NCBI GenBank assembly: GCA_945859605.1
Contig: OX243814.1
Span: forward strand, 17,828,387 to 17,892,386
Direction of reading: 5' to 3'
Length of the DNA stretch: 64,000 nucleotides
Source: Lumbricus rubellus
Taxonomy: Eukaryota > Annelida > Clitellata > Crassiclitellata > Lumbricidae
The notes under the pieces were generated by a model, which was not told the origin of the DNA, did not search any database, and was given only the letters and a program-made list of their open reading frames with translations. The translations under genes were made by a program, and so were the position numbers. Positions 11,311 through 22,245 of the stretch are shown here, one piece after another (the stretch's first letter is position 1; each line of letters opens with the position of its first letter).

Positions 11311-12110
11311 TTAGACTTGTCCTCGAACAATCGTTGCCTTGTTGCTGTCTGGATAATCCTTTCGGTGCTTCTCAACCAATTGCAGAAGATATTGTTTTTG
11401 ATCCTCTTGCTTCGTAAGAACAGCATTAAACGATTGAATCAACGCGACGCCGCGTTCGGCAGCGTCGTTGACCACTTTAAGCTGTTGTAACTTACGTTTG
11501 CCAGCCAGGAATCCTTCATCTTCCTCCCACGTACTTGGATGAAGCAGCAGGAAGTCCATTGGGATTTGAAGAGCTTCGAAAAGTTTCTTCGTGTTATGCG
11601 TCACAAAATCATACAACTGCATTCCTGAGATGTGCTTTTCATCAATTTTGATTCGACGTTGAGGGTCGTCGCTACTGCTCCGGTCCATGGCCTTCACCAT
11701 TGTCACTCTAACTTCATCAGACACTCGTGAATCAAAGAATGCAAAACCTATCAAGGTTTCACTCAAGTACCACAGATGGTTGGTAAAACTTTTCATCGCT
11801 GCCTTGGCCACATTCTGATTTGTCTTGTAAGCTGCGAATTGCTTCAACAACTCTAGGTCATTCAATGGAGCCAAGACAGGACACTGACAGCGGTACCATG
11901 CCTTCAGGTAGATCTGAACAACGAAAATGTTAAAATCACGAAGACCCGCTAGCTCGCGAGGTGTTAGATGAAACTGAGAGCGGAAAAGATAAATTTTCAG
12001 GCAGTAAATTAACTTCGCCATCCACCTAGCTCTGTGGAATGCCCCTGGCGCTAGGATGTTTCGTGGATGATCATCTGGTGCACCTATAGGAATAAAAGAG
12101 CTAGGTGCAG
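11311..12110 (-). pseudogene. Transposase C-terminal part, after a frameshift
   Basis: The frame reads through PGAFHRARWMAKLIYCLKIY (about 12030) and ends at 11311. It contains LWYLSETLIGFAFFD and VNDAAERGVALIQSFN, where the Glu is a candidate third catalytic residue of the DDE triad. It is offset from the upstream frame near TTCCTATAGG (about 12085), where a duplicated TA dinucleotide would account for the shift and the premature TAG. Before damage, the two parts would have encoded roughly 750 residues. No intron boundary fits better by eye, although a short intron is not excluded. Confidence 0.75.
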
Positions 12111-13875
12111 TAATTCCTTGTAGTCATCGCGTGGCTGAACTTCTAGCAGCTGATCAAGACAGAACCTAATCATATCCTCTCTCCATGGTTCCAACAAAGC
12201 AGCAACTGACACATCCGTCATCGCACTCTCAGAACTCTCTCTGTCAATGGAGCTCCAAGCTTTTGAAAATCGCTCAAACAGTTTAATGTTTGGCCCACTG
12301 GATGTTTCCATTAATACACTGAAGACCTTTCCAACGATCAGCTCATGTATGTGGTGCCGGCATGCTAAACTGAGAAGCTTTCGCTTCAGTTTATTTTCCA
12401 GCAAGACACAGGCACCAGAGACGAGTCCGGTGTTGCTAGCCGTGGTATCAAATGACATACATTGCAGACGGTTGGTGAGGTTCCATTCTTCAACAAGTTT
12501 GAATACTGCTGCCGCCTGTGCTTCCCCGGTTCCATTCTGCATCGCTGGTACCCCAAGAAGTTTCATGGTACCTTCGCCAGACACCAATACCGCTAATCGA
12601 TCAACTGTTTCCTTTGACGTAAGTGTAGGCAGCAACTTTCCGTCCCAATGAACTGTCAGTGGAACATCTGGTGAGAAAGATGCTTGTATCTCTCGTGCGA
12701 TTTTCTCACGATTTCGTCGTCGAGCCTGTCTGATAGATTCTCGGTTTATTGCCATGTCAGCTGGATTATGCCCCAACGATTGAGCAGCAGCTGCCAACAC
12801 ATACGTCGCGTTTCTGTTGCTTATCCTCGTTCTGTCTAGTGCAGCTGCAACTTCAGGTGTCACCATGCTTGAGGGTCTGCCACGGCATGATTTCTTGGCT
12901 GACGGGCCCAGTAGCAGGCATGCATCATCAGCATCATCGTCACTACTGCTTTCTTCACTGCTCGTGAGCTGGGCATTTGCGTTCTCTGTCATCAATCTAT
13001 CAGCCTCCAATGTTTCCAGATTGATTTTCCGCAACTCCTTCTGATGCCGTCGTTTTTCTAGCTTTGCTAGTTTTGTGTCCACTGGACCCATACTTCCACG
13101 CCGTCCTGGTTCTCTCTGTGCAGTTAGGAATTCCCTATCTTCTGGGATTTTGATCAAAGTCATTGCATCAGCATGAGCTACGTCAAACAGATCGTCGAGA
13201 GTGCTTACAAATGCATTTTCTTTAGCCATTTGAGCTTCTGTTTTTCGACTTGCGCTCTTTTTTATGTTTTGCCACGTGCTATGCAATTTCTTTATTTTAG
13301 TGACTACATGGCACTGTAGACGAATCGGAATTCTAGCTTTTTCCCAAAACGTTTGAACTTCCAGTGCTGCTGTTATTGCACTAGTTTGAATGGTCTGCTT
13401 TTCGCCAGAGTGTAAATGGAAGAACCATAGAGATGTACGCTATATATAGCCTATAAAATATATAGGCTAGAGAGAGTATGGCCTATCTCCGCTGCATAAA
13501 AAAGTGAAGTCATCAACGACCTTAATATATTATATTTAACGGTAATCACGCCAGTGACGTCACAAGCCATGTTAGTTTTAAATTTTTTACTTTTCCAGCT
13601 GTTGGAAGGTGTAAGACTGTGATTGGTCGGCACGATTACTGTCGATTAGACGTGATTTGATTGGCCGGCACGATTACAGAAGTGACATCAATATGGCGGC
13701 GTGATATTCCCTCTAGCGTTATATTTATTATAATACATCTCTATGGGAAGAACCGACCTAACACCTGGCGATTTGATGGCAGTTTGCTTCCAGTCAGTTT
13801 ATGAATTGCACTACCAATCAACCAAATACCACGATTCTTTTTAGAGGTATCCGTTGTAGGCCTACTACTTGCCAT
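12084..13875 (-). pseudogene. Transposase N-terminal part, split by a nested MITE
   Basis: Translation begins at ATG 13875-13873 (MASSRPTTDTSKKNRG) and runs to the MITE at 13745. It resumes in the same frame at 13417 once the insert and one target duplication are ignored: the two parts total 1464 nt, exactly 488 codons including the TAG at 12084. Visible features are a segment reading LEVQTFWEKARIP, an acidic Ser-rich linker, and an RNase H-like core with D in VHWDGKLLP, D in SFDTTASNTG, and a CRHHIHELI motif. These fit a DDE-type transposase seen as uncharacterised proteins in many invertebrates. The CRHH motif resembles hAT, but the superfamily is inferred. Confidence 0.75.
13426..13745. 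mobile_element. Nested 320-bp hAT-like MITE with perfect 8-bp TSD
   Basis: 12-bp inverted repeats CATAGAGATGTA (13426-13437) and TACATCTCTATG (13734-13745) bound the insert. GGAAGAAC occurs on both sides (13418-13425 and 13746-13753). It interrupts the transposase frame of the surrounding element, so it is the younger insertion. No coding capacity. Confidence 0.9.
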
Positions 13876-14320
13876 TGTCATCTAAAACTTTGATTTTTAT
13901 CAAATGAACAAGCGGAAATGATTAATTTAAAAAGGAATTTGCAGTACTGAATCTCGAGTCTGTTGACACGCGCAAGACGCTTGTGAGCGATGTTAAGGGT
14001 GTGTGGCTGAAACAAAGACGTTGGAGTAGCTACTAGATAAGTTAATATTTCTATAGCTCATGAATGATTCGTTACTTTTCACTTAAGGTTTTTATATTGC
14101 TTCAGCTCTGCAGTCTGCACAACACAACAACCACATAAAGCACACATATTATGCAAAGCAGCATACTGCAAAAAAAGAATTATTCTGGTGCAACTTCTAA
14201 ATAACTTCAGATTGAAGTCAAATTTGTTCCTGTAATCCTTGGCCCAATGGAGAACAACTTGAGAGGGTGTCGTTTCAGAAATGTTGAATTTCTTTTCTTA
14301 CATTGATATTGGCTGCCACC

Positions 14321-14324
<4 letters not shown>

Positions 14325-14365
<41 letters not shown>

Positions 14366-16599
14366 GAAATACTTTGTATGCTTGGGTCTCCTTAAGAAGT
14401 TTAAGCCATCTTCAGTTGATTTAGCTTGAATTAGAGGTGTACAAATCTTTAAAAAATTATTTTTCTTGCCATTCATCGTTCATTTTCAGACGCCACATTT
14501 CCCACCTCTGCAATAGTTATTGATACTATTCTTGAACACAATAATAGTTGATATAATATAGAAGTTGATAAAATTATGTAGAACTAACTTTCTTGTACTA
14601 ACGCTGATTATGACTACCCAATAATAAGCTTATAATTTGAAATCAACACGTCTTTAAGTAGGCTAATTGATAAAAAATATCTAATACAATATTCCGCGTT
14701 GCTAACTGTGTTACTGACGCTGTATTTCTTTTTTAGTATTCTTTTGTCGTGATTCTGTTTATGCATCAGCCGTGTTGGACTATAAATAATTGGATTAATA
14801 GGATAATCGTTATTAGATTATCACGATAATAATTTGCTATTTTAGAAAGGATAAACAATTATGTTATGGTCATGCCATGATGCTGGTGAGTTCTTCTTTT
14901 CTAGAAGCAGCGCATAACATAATATTTGATTATGTTATGTGGAATCAGTTTATTATGTTAAATCGGATTATGTTAATTAAGGAAGGACATTGGAAAGACG
15001 AAAAATGAGAAAAGGAAAGGTCCACTGATTCTCGATGTCACAAGGGGATCGGCAGTTAGAGGACATAGCAGAGGACTGTTCTGGAAGCCAGGACATCGCA
15101 TCTATAGCAAGAGTAAACAGACAGCTCTATCAATACAGACACTTGTGCAAACAAATAACACTACATCTTTCATAAGCAAATAGTTTTAAGTCTCAACAGC
15201 CATTATAATCAACAAGTTCGTCGTTTATTGTAGAGCATGCATGTCATTATAAACAGACAGTTCTCCCAGTTATCGCACGGCCGAAAAAAACGAGCATGTC
15301 AGCCATTGTCAGGCTTGAATTCAAATCTCTTCCTTACCGTATTGACGTCGTCGTACCTATAGTTTGACCGAGATCTAACTTTTTTACCATAGCAATAATT
15401 ATTGTAGTCTACTACACGGACTACTGTAACAAAGCGGCTCTGACTGAAAGAGCGACTGTACTGTTCCCGATTGTCTGCACAGCCAAAATGGCAACATATG
15501 GTCCAACGTACAGCCTAGAAAGATGCAATATCATGTTGTCCTACTGGTCCTACAGTCATTGTGCGTCAAAGAGGCTCAGTTTGGGCATGCGCATTTGGCT
15601 AATATCGACCATAGCTCAGCGTCATGTAATATTATACAGAAGAAAAAACTAATCTCGAGGATGCCTTGAGAAGCGAGAAGTGGTCTGAGAAACAAGGCGC
15701 TGGCCAATTGTATTGGACCTCTCTTCCTCTCACAAGTTGACCCTATTCCTCTCTTCAGTGGTTACTGTAAACAGGGCACGCTACATGTATACGTCGATAG
15801 CAACCATGTTGACACAAGCCACGCTGGACTTGATGAAGACTGTTTACAGGTCGCTATACTTGACCAATGGACGACTTGTCGATTTCGTCTTCTATACGAT
15901 GATTGAAACTGCTCATGTTTCCAACATGGGAAATCGATTTTTCGAACAAAAGCTTTCCTCTCACTCGTTGTTTGCTTATATACGTCTCTCTTCAAAACAT
16001 ATCAAATGTTGTTTCCTTGCCCTCTATGCAAGATTGTCTCATGCACCTTGAACGACGACCCGAGATGTTCATTTAAAATGATAGACCTATTCCATTGAGA
16101 TTTTACGAAACATCCTGAGATACAGCGCCAGTTTTCTCTTGGTTTTTATGTGACGTCACTGTGACGCCACCGACAGTCTATTGTAGTCGTGGCCAGTATT
16201 GTGACGTCATTGTTCCCACTGAGGGACCAGAGGCGTAGTCTTGGAAATGGCCGCTTTGACCGGGCACTTGCAGAGGAACGGATACACCGCCGGAGAATAA
16301 ACCTGGAATAAAATGCAATTACAAAATTAATAGAAGCAATGTGTGTGTGCATGCAAACTAGGAAACGTCACCGTAAATTGCGATAAAAATTAACAACGGT
16401 AAAAAGTTTAATTAGACCTAAGTTTAAAAATACCTAAAATGCCTATTTTAAGTTTCACGCATTAAGCAGTAATTAAGGTACGCTCGTCAGTGACTTATAC
16501 TTTCTGTTTGGGTCTTTTCACTGAATATCGTTTAGCTGCAGGGATGAAAGTGAGCGACCCAGCATTGATTTTCTTGACCTGCCGTTGCCCAGTCTTAGC
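14325..16599. other. Intergenic spacer, begins with (TA)n
   Basis: (TA)n to about 14361, then AT-rich DNA without a supported exon. A 112-codon plus frame at 15713-16051 has no family features and no splice context and is not called. Confidence 0.4.
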
Positions 16600-16893
16600 C
16601 GGATCGCATGTTTAGCAGGCCTGAGCATTCATCAGAAACTCGATACCAATAATTACCAATTCTTTGACATGGACAAACAACATCAGAACAAAATAATAAA
16701 AAAAGGTGGTCGGAAAATTTTTCGGTTTTGACATTGTCCGCCTCAGACCCGACCGGATCGCATGTCTAGCTTTTGAGCTTGCAAGGCATTCATCAGAAAT
16801 TCGATACCAATTACCAGTTCTTTGACATGTAGGCTACATTGTACAAAACAACATCAGAACAAAACATATAAAAAGGTGGTTGTCCGTCTCAGT
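16600..16893. repeat. Diverged tandem duplication, about 140-bp units
   Basis: GCCGGATCGCATGTTTAGC at 16600 and GACCGGATCGCATGTCTAGC at about 16751 start two similar blocks. Both share CATTCATCAGAAA, TCGATACCAAT, TTTGACATG, CAACATCAGAACAAAA and AAAAAGGTGGT. Confidence 0.75.
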
Positions 16894-17127
16894 TCATAGA
16901 GTCAGACTGCATGCTTGATATATTGCGCATATTCGAAGTTCCATGGTTAGTGGTTACGGCTATAGTCTATACCTCCTGCCTTATGTTCCCTCTACTCTGC
17001 GCCCTCCTTTTATCAGTTCCCTCCCTCTTTTCATTATGTCATGTCATGTCATTCCGCCATCGTCGCTCTGCGACGGTTGGCTGCGCGAATGGATGAGCAT
17101 TTTCCACAGTTTTCTGTATGTATTTCT

Positions 17128-17133
17128 TTTATT
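17128..17133 (-). terminator. Candidate polyadenylation signal of Pax6
   Basis: TTTATT on plus is AATAAA on minus, about 125 nt after the TAA at 17257. It is the nearest canonical signal downstream of the last supported exon. Position supports it, but no transcript evidence is available. Confidence 0.4.
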
Positions 17134-17256
17134 AAGATACCATTTAATCCCTCTTCTAGTATTTCATTTGCCCCATTTCTACTAATAACTTGATGACCAA
17201 TTATTCTTTATCAACCCATGACCATTGAAGCGTTATTTTGGAGAAAACCTGCTGTG

Positions 17257-17414
17257 TTACCGACCTATAGAAGCTCCGTGACTGACGTGTGGGGGATGTG
17301 GTGGTGGTGGCGGATGTCCTGGATTCTGAATGGAGGACCCAGTTCCACTGCATGACTGGCGAGGATAACCTCCCAACTGGAGCGTCTCGTATCCTCGAGA
17401 TGACGAATTGTAAT
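17257..17414 (-). CDS. Pax6: Pax6 last supported exon and stop
   Basis: Acceptor TTTGACGCAG, phase 1 (G plus AT makes Asp). Encodes DYNSSSRGYETLQLGGYPRQ, a Ser/Gly segment, NPGHPPPPPHPPHVSHGASI and then G-R-TAA, ending at 17257. The usual Pax6 ending MSQYWPRLQ is absent. Alternative donors ATAG|GTCGGT or GTCG|GTAACA near 17258-17265 could instead splice to an unseen terminal exon. An AATAAA at 17128-17133 supports termination here. Confidence 0.75.
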
Positions 17415-17989
17415 CTGCGTCAAAGAAACACAGAATAATTTGTTGGAGCTGGTAATGAGCTAGATTATACATAAATATAGCCATAATTATTTTATTATAT
17501 GGAACAGAATGTTATACGATTAATGGAATGGTATTTAATGGAATGGGATTTCATGGAATGGGATTTAATGGAATGGGATTTTGTTGGAATGTCACTTGGT
17601 GAACACATGAAATGAATTTCATGAGAATGTGATGTTGGTGAATGAAATTTTAGAATTATATGGAGTTCATTCTAATGGAGTTCACTAGAGTAGGATCAAA
17701 TTTACTGGAATAAAATATATTGGAACCGATTGAGTTTACAGACACAGAATTTTCCAGAATGGGTTTGAGTAAATAAAACAGTCAGTCAGTGAGTCAGTCA
17801 GTCAGTCTTTATGGGTCCTTGACGTCTGTCTGTCTGCCTCTCTGTCTGACTGTCTCTGTTGCCATCTGCCTACTGTTTGATCAATTAAGTCCAACGTTGA
17901 CTCAGTTTCGTCTGCCGGTCTCAACGAAAATATTTGCTTTCCCAACTGTGTTTTTAAACTTCCTCTCCTCGGAGATTGCAATCCAACTT

Positions 17990-18560
17990 CCATCCTCATC
18001 CTCTCTATCATCATCCTCCTTTCAACCGTATCCTCCCCACTCTCATCCTCCTATCCTAATCATCCCCACCCTCATCCTCCGTATCCAAATCCTCCCCACT
18101 CTCATACTCCGTATCCTCATCATTCCCAACCTCATCCTCTGTATCCTAATACTCCCTACCCACATACACGACACCCTAATCCTCTCTAACTTCGTCCTCC
18201 ATATCCCCATTCTCACCACCCTAATCCTCTCCGACATTATCTTCACTACTCTCATCTCCTCCCCACCCTCGTCCTCTGTTTCCTAATACCCCTACCCCAT
18301 CCTCGATTCCATAATCCTCTCTAACTTCGCCCTCTCTATATGTATCCTCATCCTCACCACCCTAATCCTCTCTGACATTATCTTCACTACTCTCATCCTA
18401 GAAGTAGGGTAAAGAGTCTATTCACTAATCCTCCCAACCCTCATCCTCGATACCCTAATCCTCCCAACCCTAACTCTCCCTATACCTTAATCCTCGAAGC
18501 ACCAATCCTCCATATCCTTGACCTCAATACCATTATCCTCTCCAGTCTCCATCCTAATCT
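17990..18560. repeat. CTCATCCTCC/CTAATCCTCC minisatellite
   Basis: About 570 bp of pyrimidine-rich units such as CCCCACTCTCATCCTCCTAT with drift. The 165-codon plus frame here is an artefact. Confidence 0.85.
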
Positions 18561-19162
18561 TCTTTACTCTCATTTTCTTCACCTTTATCTCTTTCCACCT
18601 CTACCATCTCCTCCTCGCCTCGACAGTGAACGTGGCAAGTTTATGGTGGAACGTGAAACGTGGCAAAGTCCCGCTTTATGGGCCCTTCACGATAACGCGT
18701 TCATGGAATGAAATATGGCGCCATATAAAGTCATATCTTCTTATGTAATATTTTTTCTTATAAAATAATAAACTAGTAGGACAATAAAAGCTTTCGTCAG
18801 CCTAATATTTATATTGCCCAAATTTGTTTTTTTATGTGCAAGTCCTATACAGTGTAAATAAGGCGCCACAAATTGACTATTCAAATGTATCCTATTAGAC
18901 TATAGGGTCAACAACTAGAATTTAAATAGGCCTAGAGTAATTATATTATGAACTGGTGAATAAAAAAATTTACTGCTAATTACGCAATGGTCCAGCATTA
19001 AGGACTCAGGTGTGTCGCGGCACATATTTTCATTGCTAAGTGTGCCCTGAAAGTTTAACAACCACTGTATGTAATAATAATAGTGCTTACAAGAAAGGAC
19101 ATTGCTCTAATAAACGTGACGCTGAGGTGTCTGTGAGTGTTTGCATGTGTATTAGGTGTGTG

Positions 19163-19270
19163 TATGTGTGAGTGAGTGAGTGAGTGAGTGAGTGAGGGAG
19201 TGAGTAAGTGAGTGAGTGAGTGAGTGAGTGAGTAAGAGTGATTGAGTGAGTGAGTGAGTGTGTGTGTGTG
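19163..19270. repeat. (GTGA)n microsatellite beside a Pax6 donor site
   Basis: GAGTGAGTGAGTGAGTGAGT units with interruptions. On the minus strand it reads CTCACTCACTCA directly after the GTAAAC donor. Confidence 0.9.
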
Positions 19271-19275
19271 TTTAC

Positions 19276-19382
19276 CTGGCAACATGTAAGGGTATGACTG
19301 GTTGGGTGTGGGTTGAAGGCAGGTGGGGTTCGGTGCAAATCCTCCTGACAGAGGATTATAAGTGGCTGATTGCGGAATGCAC
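19276..19382 (-). CDS. Pax6: Pax6 C-terminal transactivation exon
   Basis: The 107-nt exon (acceptor TGTTTGCAG, donor CCAG|GTAAAC) is read from phase 2 and encodes CIPQSATYNPLSGGFAPNPT followed by CLQPTPNQSYPYMLP. Pro/Ser/Thr/Tyr richness and the YxYMLP end resemble the YTCMLP region of vertebrate Pax6. Frame choice: the other two frames contain a stop or break phase with neighbours. A (GTGA)n microsatellite begins within ten bases of the donor. Confidence 0.85.
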
Positions 19383-20199
19383 CTGCAAACACAAAAGACA
19401 TAAAGATTAATTAGGACATTAATTCGTTTTAATTCAATTTGTGCAATTTAAAATTGATAATGTTAAACAGAGTGTTTACGAAATGTTCATACTAGATTAC
19501 AGCAAAATCTTAAAGAGTAAGCTTAATTCCATTGTCTCGAATTTTACAATAGGCTGACAATCACAGGAACTATAGGTCCTATATAGTATAGGCCTATAGG
19601 GTATATCCTAACACTCTTAACAGCAATAAACATTTTTATATGCTGAAATCAAATGGAATTTATGCTTAATTCATTGGGTTGGCCACTTGGCCTACATAGT
19701 GAACTGTCAATATATAATTATGTACATGCTTAATTGCTTATATATCCTCGCATATACAATATACATGTACATACATGCATGCAGGCAGTAGTAAAAGGCC
19801 GCATGCGTATATAATCATACATGTATATTGTGTACATCATGCTTATATTGTTGTCTGGGATTGGGTACCCACAGTAATTACGTCTGCTTCCTAGGGGTCC
19901 TTACTGAAACATTTTTGTTTTATTAAACTCAAAACTGTCCTTTTTGCCGTGCTAGAGTCGATAGCGCTTCAGAGTAGTTCCCTTGAAGAAGCGCCATACA
20001 AATTCTGGAACGAATGAATTCTGCAATGAATTATATATCAATAATACACACATGCATGCATGCACTCACACAATATAAACTAATCTACAAAATTGCACAA
20101 CAAAATCATAACAATGACCTACATGTATAGCCATTAATATTGGACTGCATGACACAATTAAGGGACAATTAAGGTGCATATAAGGCATAAAATACTGAC
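19383..20199 (-). other. Pax6 intron, AT-rich
   Basis: Short ATGC/TACA repeats (around 19765-19790 and 20050-20065) and one TAGGCCTA octamer near 19590. No other feature. Confidence 0.4.
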
Positions 20200-20405
20200 T
20201 CGCTATATCGGTAAGATGAGTCGGCGACTGGAGCAATGGTCGGATGATGTAATCCTGGATAGATTCCGTTTGACCCTGGTCCGTTGGGAAGGGAGGCAAC
20301 GGGTCCCGACCCCCGACTGCTGAAGCAATTCACGTCTGGCTCCCTTCTCTGCGATCGAAATTTCTCTTCCCGCCTCCACTTCGCTCGACGATTGGAAAAC
20401 CAAAC
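20200..20405 (-). CDS. Pax6: Pax6 homeobox exon 3 (recognition helix) and start of the C-terminal tail
   Basis: Starts VWFSNRRAKWRREEKFRSQR, with homeodomain Ser50 and Asn51, then continues into a Pro/Gly/Ser-rich tail (ASLPNGPGSNGIYPGLHHPT). The acceptor CTGGTTAG follows an (ATT)n microsatellite. The donor chosen is GCGA|GTCAGT, giving 206 nt and phase 2, because it joins in frame to the next exon as SEC-IPQSATYNP. A nearby GTATTT would give the wrong phase. An upstream run-on would end at a TAA within the intron. Confidence 0.9.
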
Positions 20406-20409
20406 CTAA

Positions 20410-20496
20410 CCAGAAGACAATAATAATAATTATGATAATAATAGGCCTAATAATCATAATAATAATAATAATAACAATAATAATAATAATAATAAC

Positions 20497-20565
<69 letters not shown>

Positions 20566-20566
20566 T
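20410..20566. repeat. (AAT)n microsatellite at a Pax6 acceptor
   Basis: Mostly pure ATAATAATAATAAT from about 20420. On the minus strand it is (ATT)n leading into ATTGTCTTCTGGTTAG, so it takes the place of the intronic pyrimidine region. Confidence 0.9.
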
Positions 20567-20815
20567 ATGATGTCTTCATTTTTAATTTCAAATTGACAAA
20601 CAGCAGTATGATTAATTACAATTATTCATAGTTTGATCATCACAAGTTATTACAGCATTCGAATTTAAACTTTTGGCATTCGTTGATTAAAATTAATTGT
20701 TGGTTTAATTTAGTTTAATTGAACGTAGGGCCTACTGCTGTAACAGGAAAAGAAACAGTAAAATAATCGATAATATAATATTATATGCAGTAAAAAGTGA
20801 CTTGAAAATACGAAC

Positions 20816-20898
20816 CTGTATTCTGGCCTCTGGTAAGTCTAGCTTCTGAGCCAGCCTTTCTCGAGCGAAGACATCTGGATAATGTGTCTTTTCAAATT
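20816..20898 (-). CDS. Pax6: Pax6 homeobox exon 2 (HD residues 19-46)
   Basis: The 83-nt exon (acceptor CCTGACAG, donor CAG|GTTCGT) encodes [20 protein letters not shown] and LPEARIQ: end of helix 1, helix 2 and start of helix 3. The length is identical to vertebrate PAX6 exon 9. Lys replaces the common Arg22 and Leu the common Ile38, both conservative. Confidence 0.97.
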
Positions 20899-21315
20899 CT
20901 GTCAGGATAAAAATGACATATGCAAGTTAGTACATGCAATGCAATATATTACGGCATGATGATTACGCAATTCCTCCAATCCATTTTAATATCTATATAC
21001 AATGGTTAAATGTGAGATAACTGCGATTACACTTGATCATGATGTAGGCTTCATCTTGTACTTGGTATACTTTCAATTTGAAACACAGGTCCCGATGTCT
21101 GAAAAGTGAGCTCTGTTGACTAAAGCAAGTCCTGTCGAAGTTAAACTAGGCCTATGCTGTGGTACCTACTTGCAGTATGTAGAACTAACAGGCCCTACTA
21201 AAGTCTATCTTACAAAGACTAATTCATAAGAGAACGTACGCAGAGCTGACAAGGAACATAGGTAATTATTATTACATCTCAAACGAAATACAAAACTCTG
21301 TTGCCAACAATTGGT

Positions 21316-21511
21316 CAGGGCTTTTTTAAACGTGCAGTTGTACACAAAATGTGCAGTTCTAAATGAATTTTTGCAGTTGTAGAAGCACTTCTGTGCAGTT
21401 AGAACTACCTGAAAAAGGCCATTTTCCTCCTATTCGAAGTAATTTACCATGGAGAATGGGAAGAGACAGAAGGGATTGTGCAGTTCTAAAAATTCCTTAA
21501 AAACAGCCCTG
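21316..21511 (+). mobile_element. hAT-like MITE family A, copy 1, perfect 8-bp TSD
   Basis: The left end CAGGGCTTTTTTAA and the reverse complement of the right end, CAGGGCTGTTTTTAAGG, form TIRs. CAATTGGT flanks both sides (21308-21315 and 21512-21519). The inside carries three GTGCAGTT-type words. It lies in the Pax6 intron between homeobox exons 1 and 2. Other copies: 8436-8625, 50795-50995, and a diverged one at about 33543-33705. Confidence 0.9.
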
Positions 21512-22044
21512 CAATTGGTCGGCAATATTACAATTTTTTACTGTATTGTACAGTATCTGACCATTTATAAAGCGTTTCTAGCAGCAAGAGCCATTCAGAA
21601 GCGCTCCCAGTACGTGCAGCTTGAGGCGAGAGAAATATGAAGAAAACACTGCCAGGGAGGATGACAGAGCGAACTGATGAGAAAACTCATTCCATAAATA
21701 TGACATGCTGTCTCGTTCATTCGCTAGAGGGCGAAACTCGACGGACATGTTTAAATGTTTTACCATTATTTTTATTTCCGCTCAAATTCAATCGCTAGGT
21801 GGCGCTGTGTTTACGCATGCGCACAACCATCATTCATCCTAAAAAGACTAATCTTTGCGTATACGAGTTCACCAATTCGTAAACCTAAGATCTTTAATTC
21901 TTTATCGTTCAAGTTAGTTTTTTACCTCTACAATGTGTACACGAGTCTTGTTTAAGCTTACTTATTGAAAACACGACTGATAGCAATAGTGTTACTATAA
22001 ATGCTTTTGGTGTTGCTATTGGCGATATGACCGATATTAGTGTT

Positions 22045-22192
22045 CAGGGAAAGAATTGCCGGGGGAGGGTTGAGGGGCTCAACATCCCAGTCTTTCTTAG
22101 ACCCCATAGTAAAGTCTGCTTTCACACCCCAACTCCAATTGGAACATGTTTCATCCCCCCCCCCCAATTTTTTCCCCACAGTTCTCATACTG
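22045..22192 (+). mobile_element. hAT-like MITE family B, copy 1
   Basis: The left end CAGGGAAAGAATTGCC and the reverse complement of the right end, CAGTATGAGAACTGTGG, are imperfect TIRs. Flanks TTAGTGTT (22037-22044) and TCAGTGTT (22193-22200) form an 8-bp duplication with one mismatch. Shares CAGTCTTTCTTAGA and C-runs with copy 2 at 23054-23198. Confidence 0.75.
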
Positions 22193-22245
22193 TCAGTGTT
22201 ACTACCAATGATATTGGTGTTGCTATTGATCACGTGACCTCTGAC

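Larger units (their letters stand above)
11017..14324 (-). mobile_element. DNA transposon with 12-bp TIRs and broken transposase
   Basis: TTAGGGTGGCAG at 11017-11028 is repeated in inverted orientation as CTGCCACCCTAA at 14313-14324. Between them lies a minus-strand transposase gene. Both flanks are (TA)n, so a TA duplication and an 8-bp TATATATA duplication cannot be told apart. This leaves open whether the element belongs with hAT or with a TA-inserting group. It carries a nested MITE (13426-13745) and a frameshift in the transposase, so it is presumably inactive. Confidence 0.85.
17415..19275 (-). other. Pax6 intron with two minisatellites
   Basis: Contains GGAATGGGATTTAATGGAAT-type repeats (about 17523-17720), the CTCATCCTCC minisatellite (about 17990-18560) and the (GTGA)n array at its 5' end (19163-19270). 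No exon with matching phase was found. Confidence 0.6.
20899..22245 (-). other. Pax6 intron between homeobox exons 1 and 2
   Basis: Holds MITE A copy 1 and MITE B copy 1. The remaining DNA shows no gene-like content. Confidence 0.5.

Noticed and set aside
15650..15740. Terminal Pax6 exon encoding a QYNWPAP-like peptide
   Set aside because: Only a chance resemblance to QYWPRL. The order differs and no phase-compatible acceptor was found.
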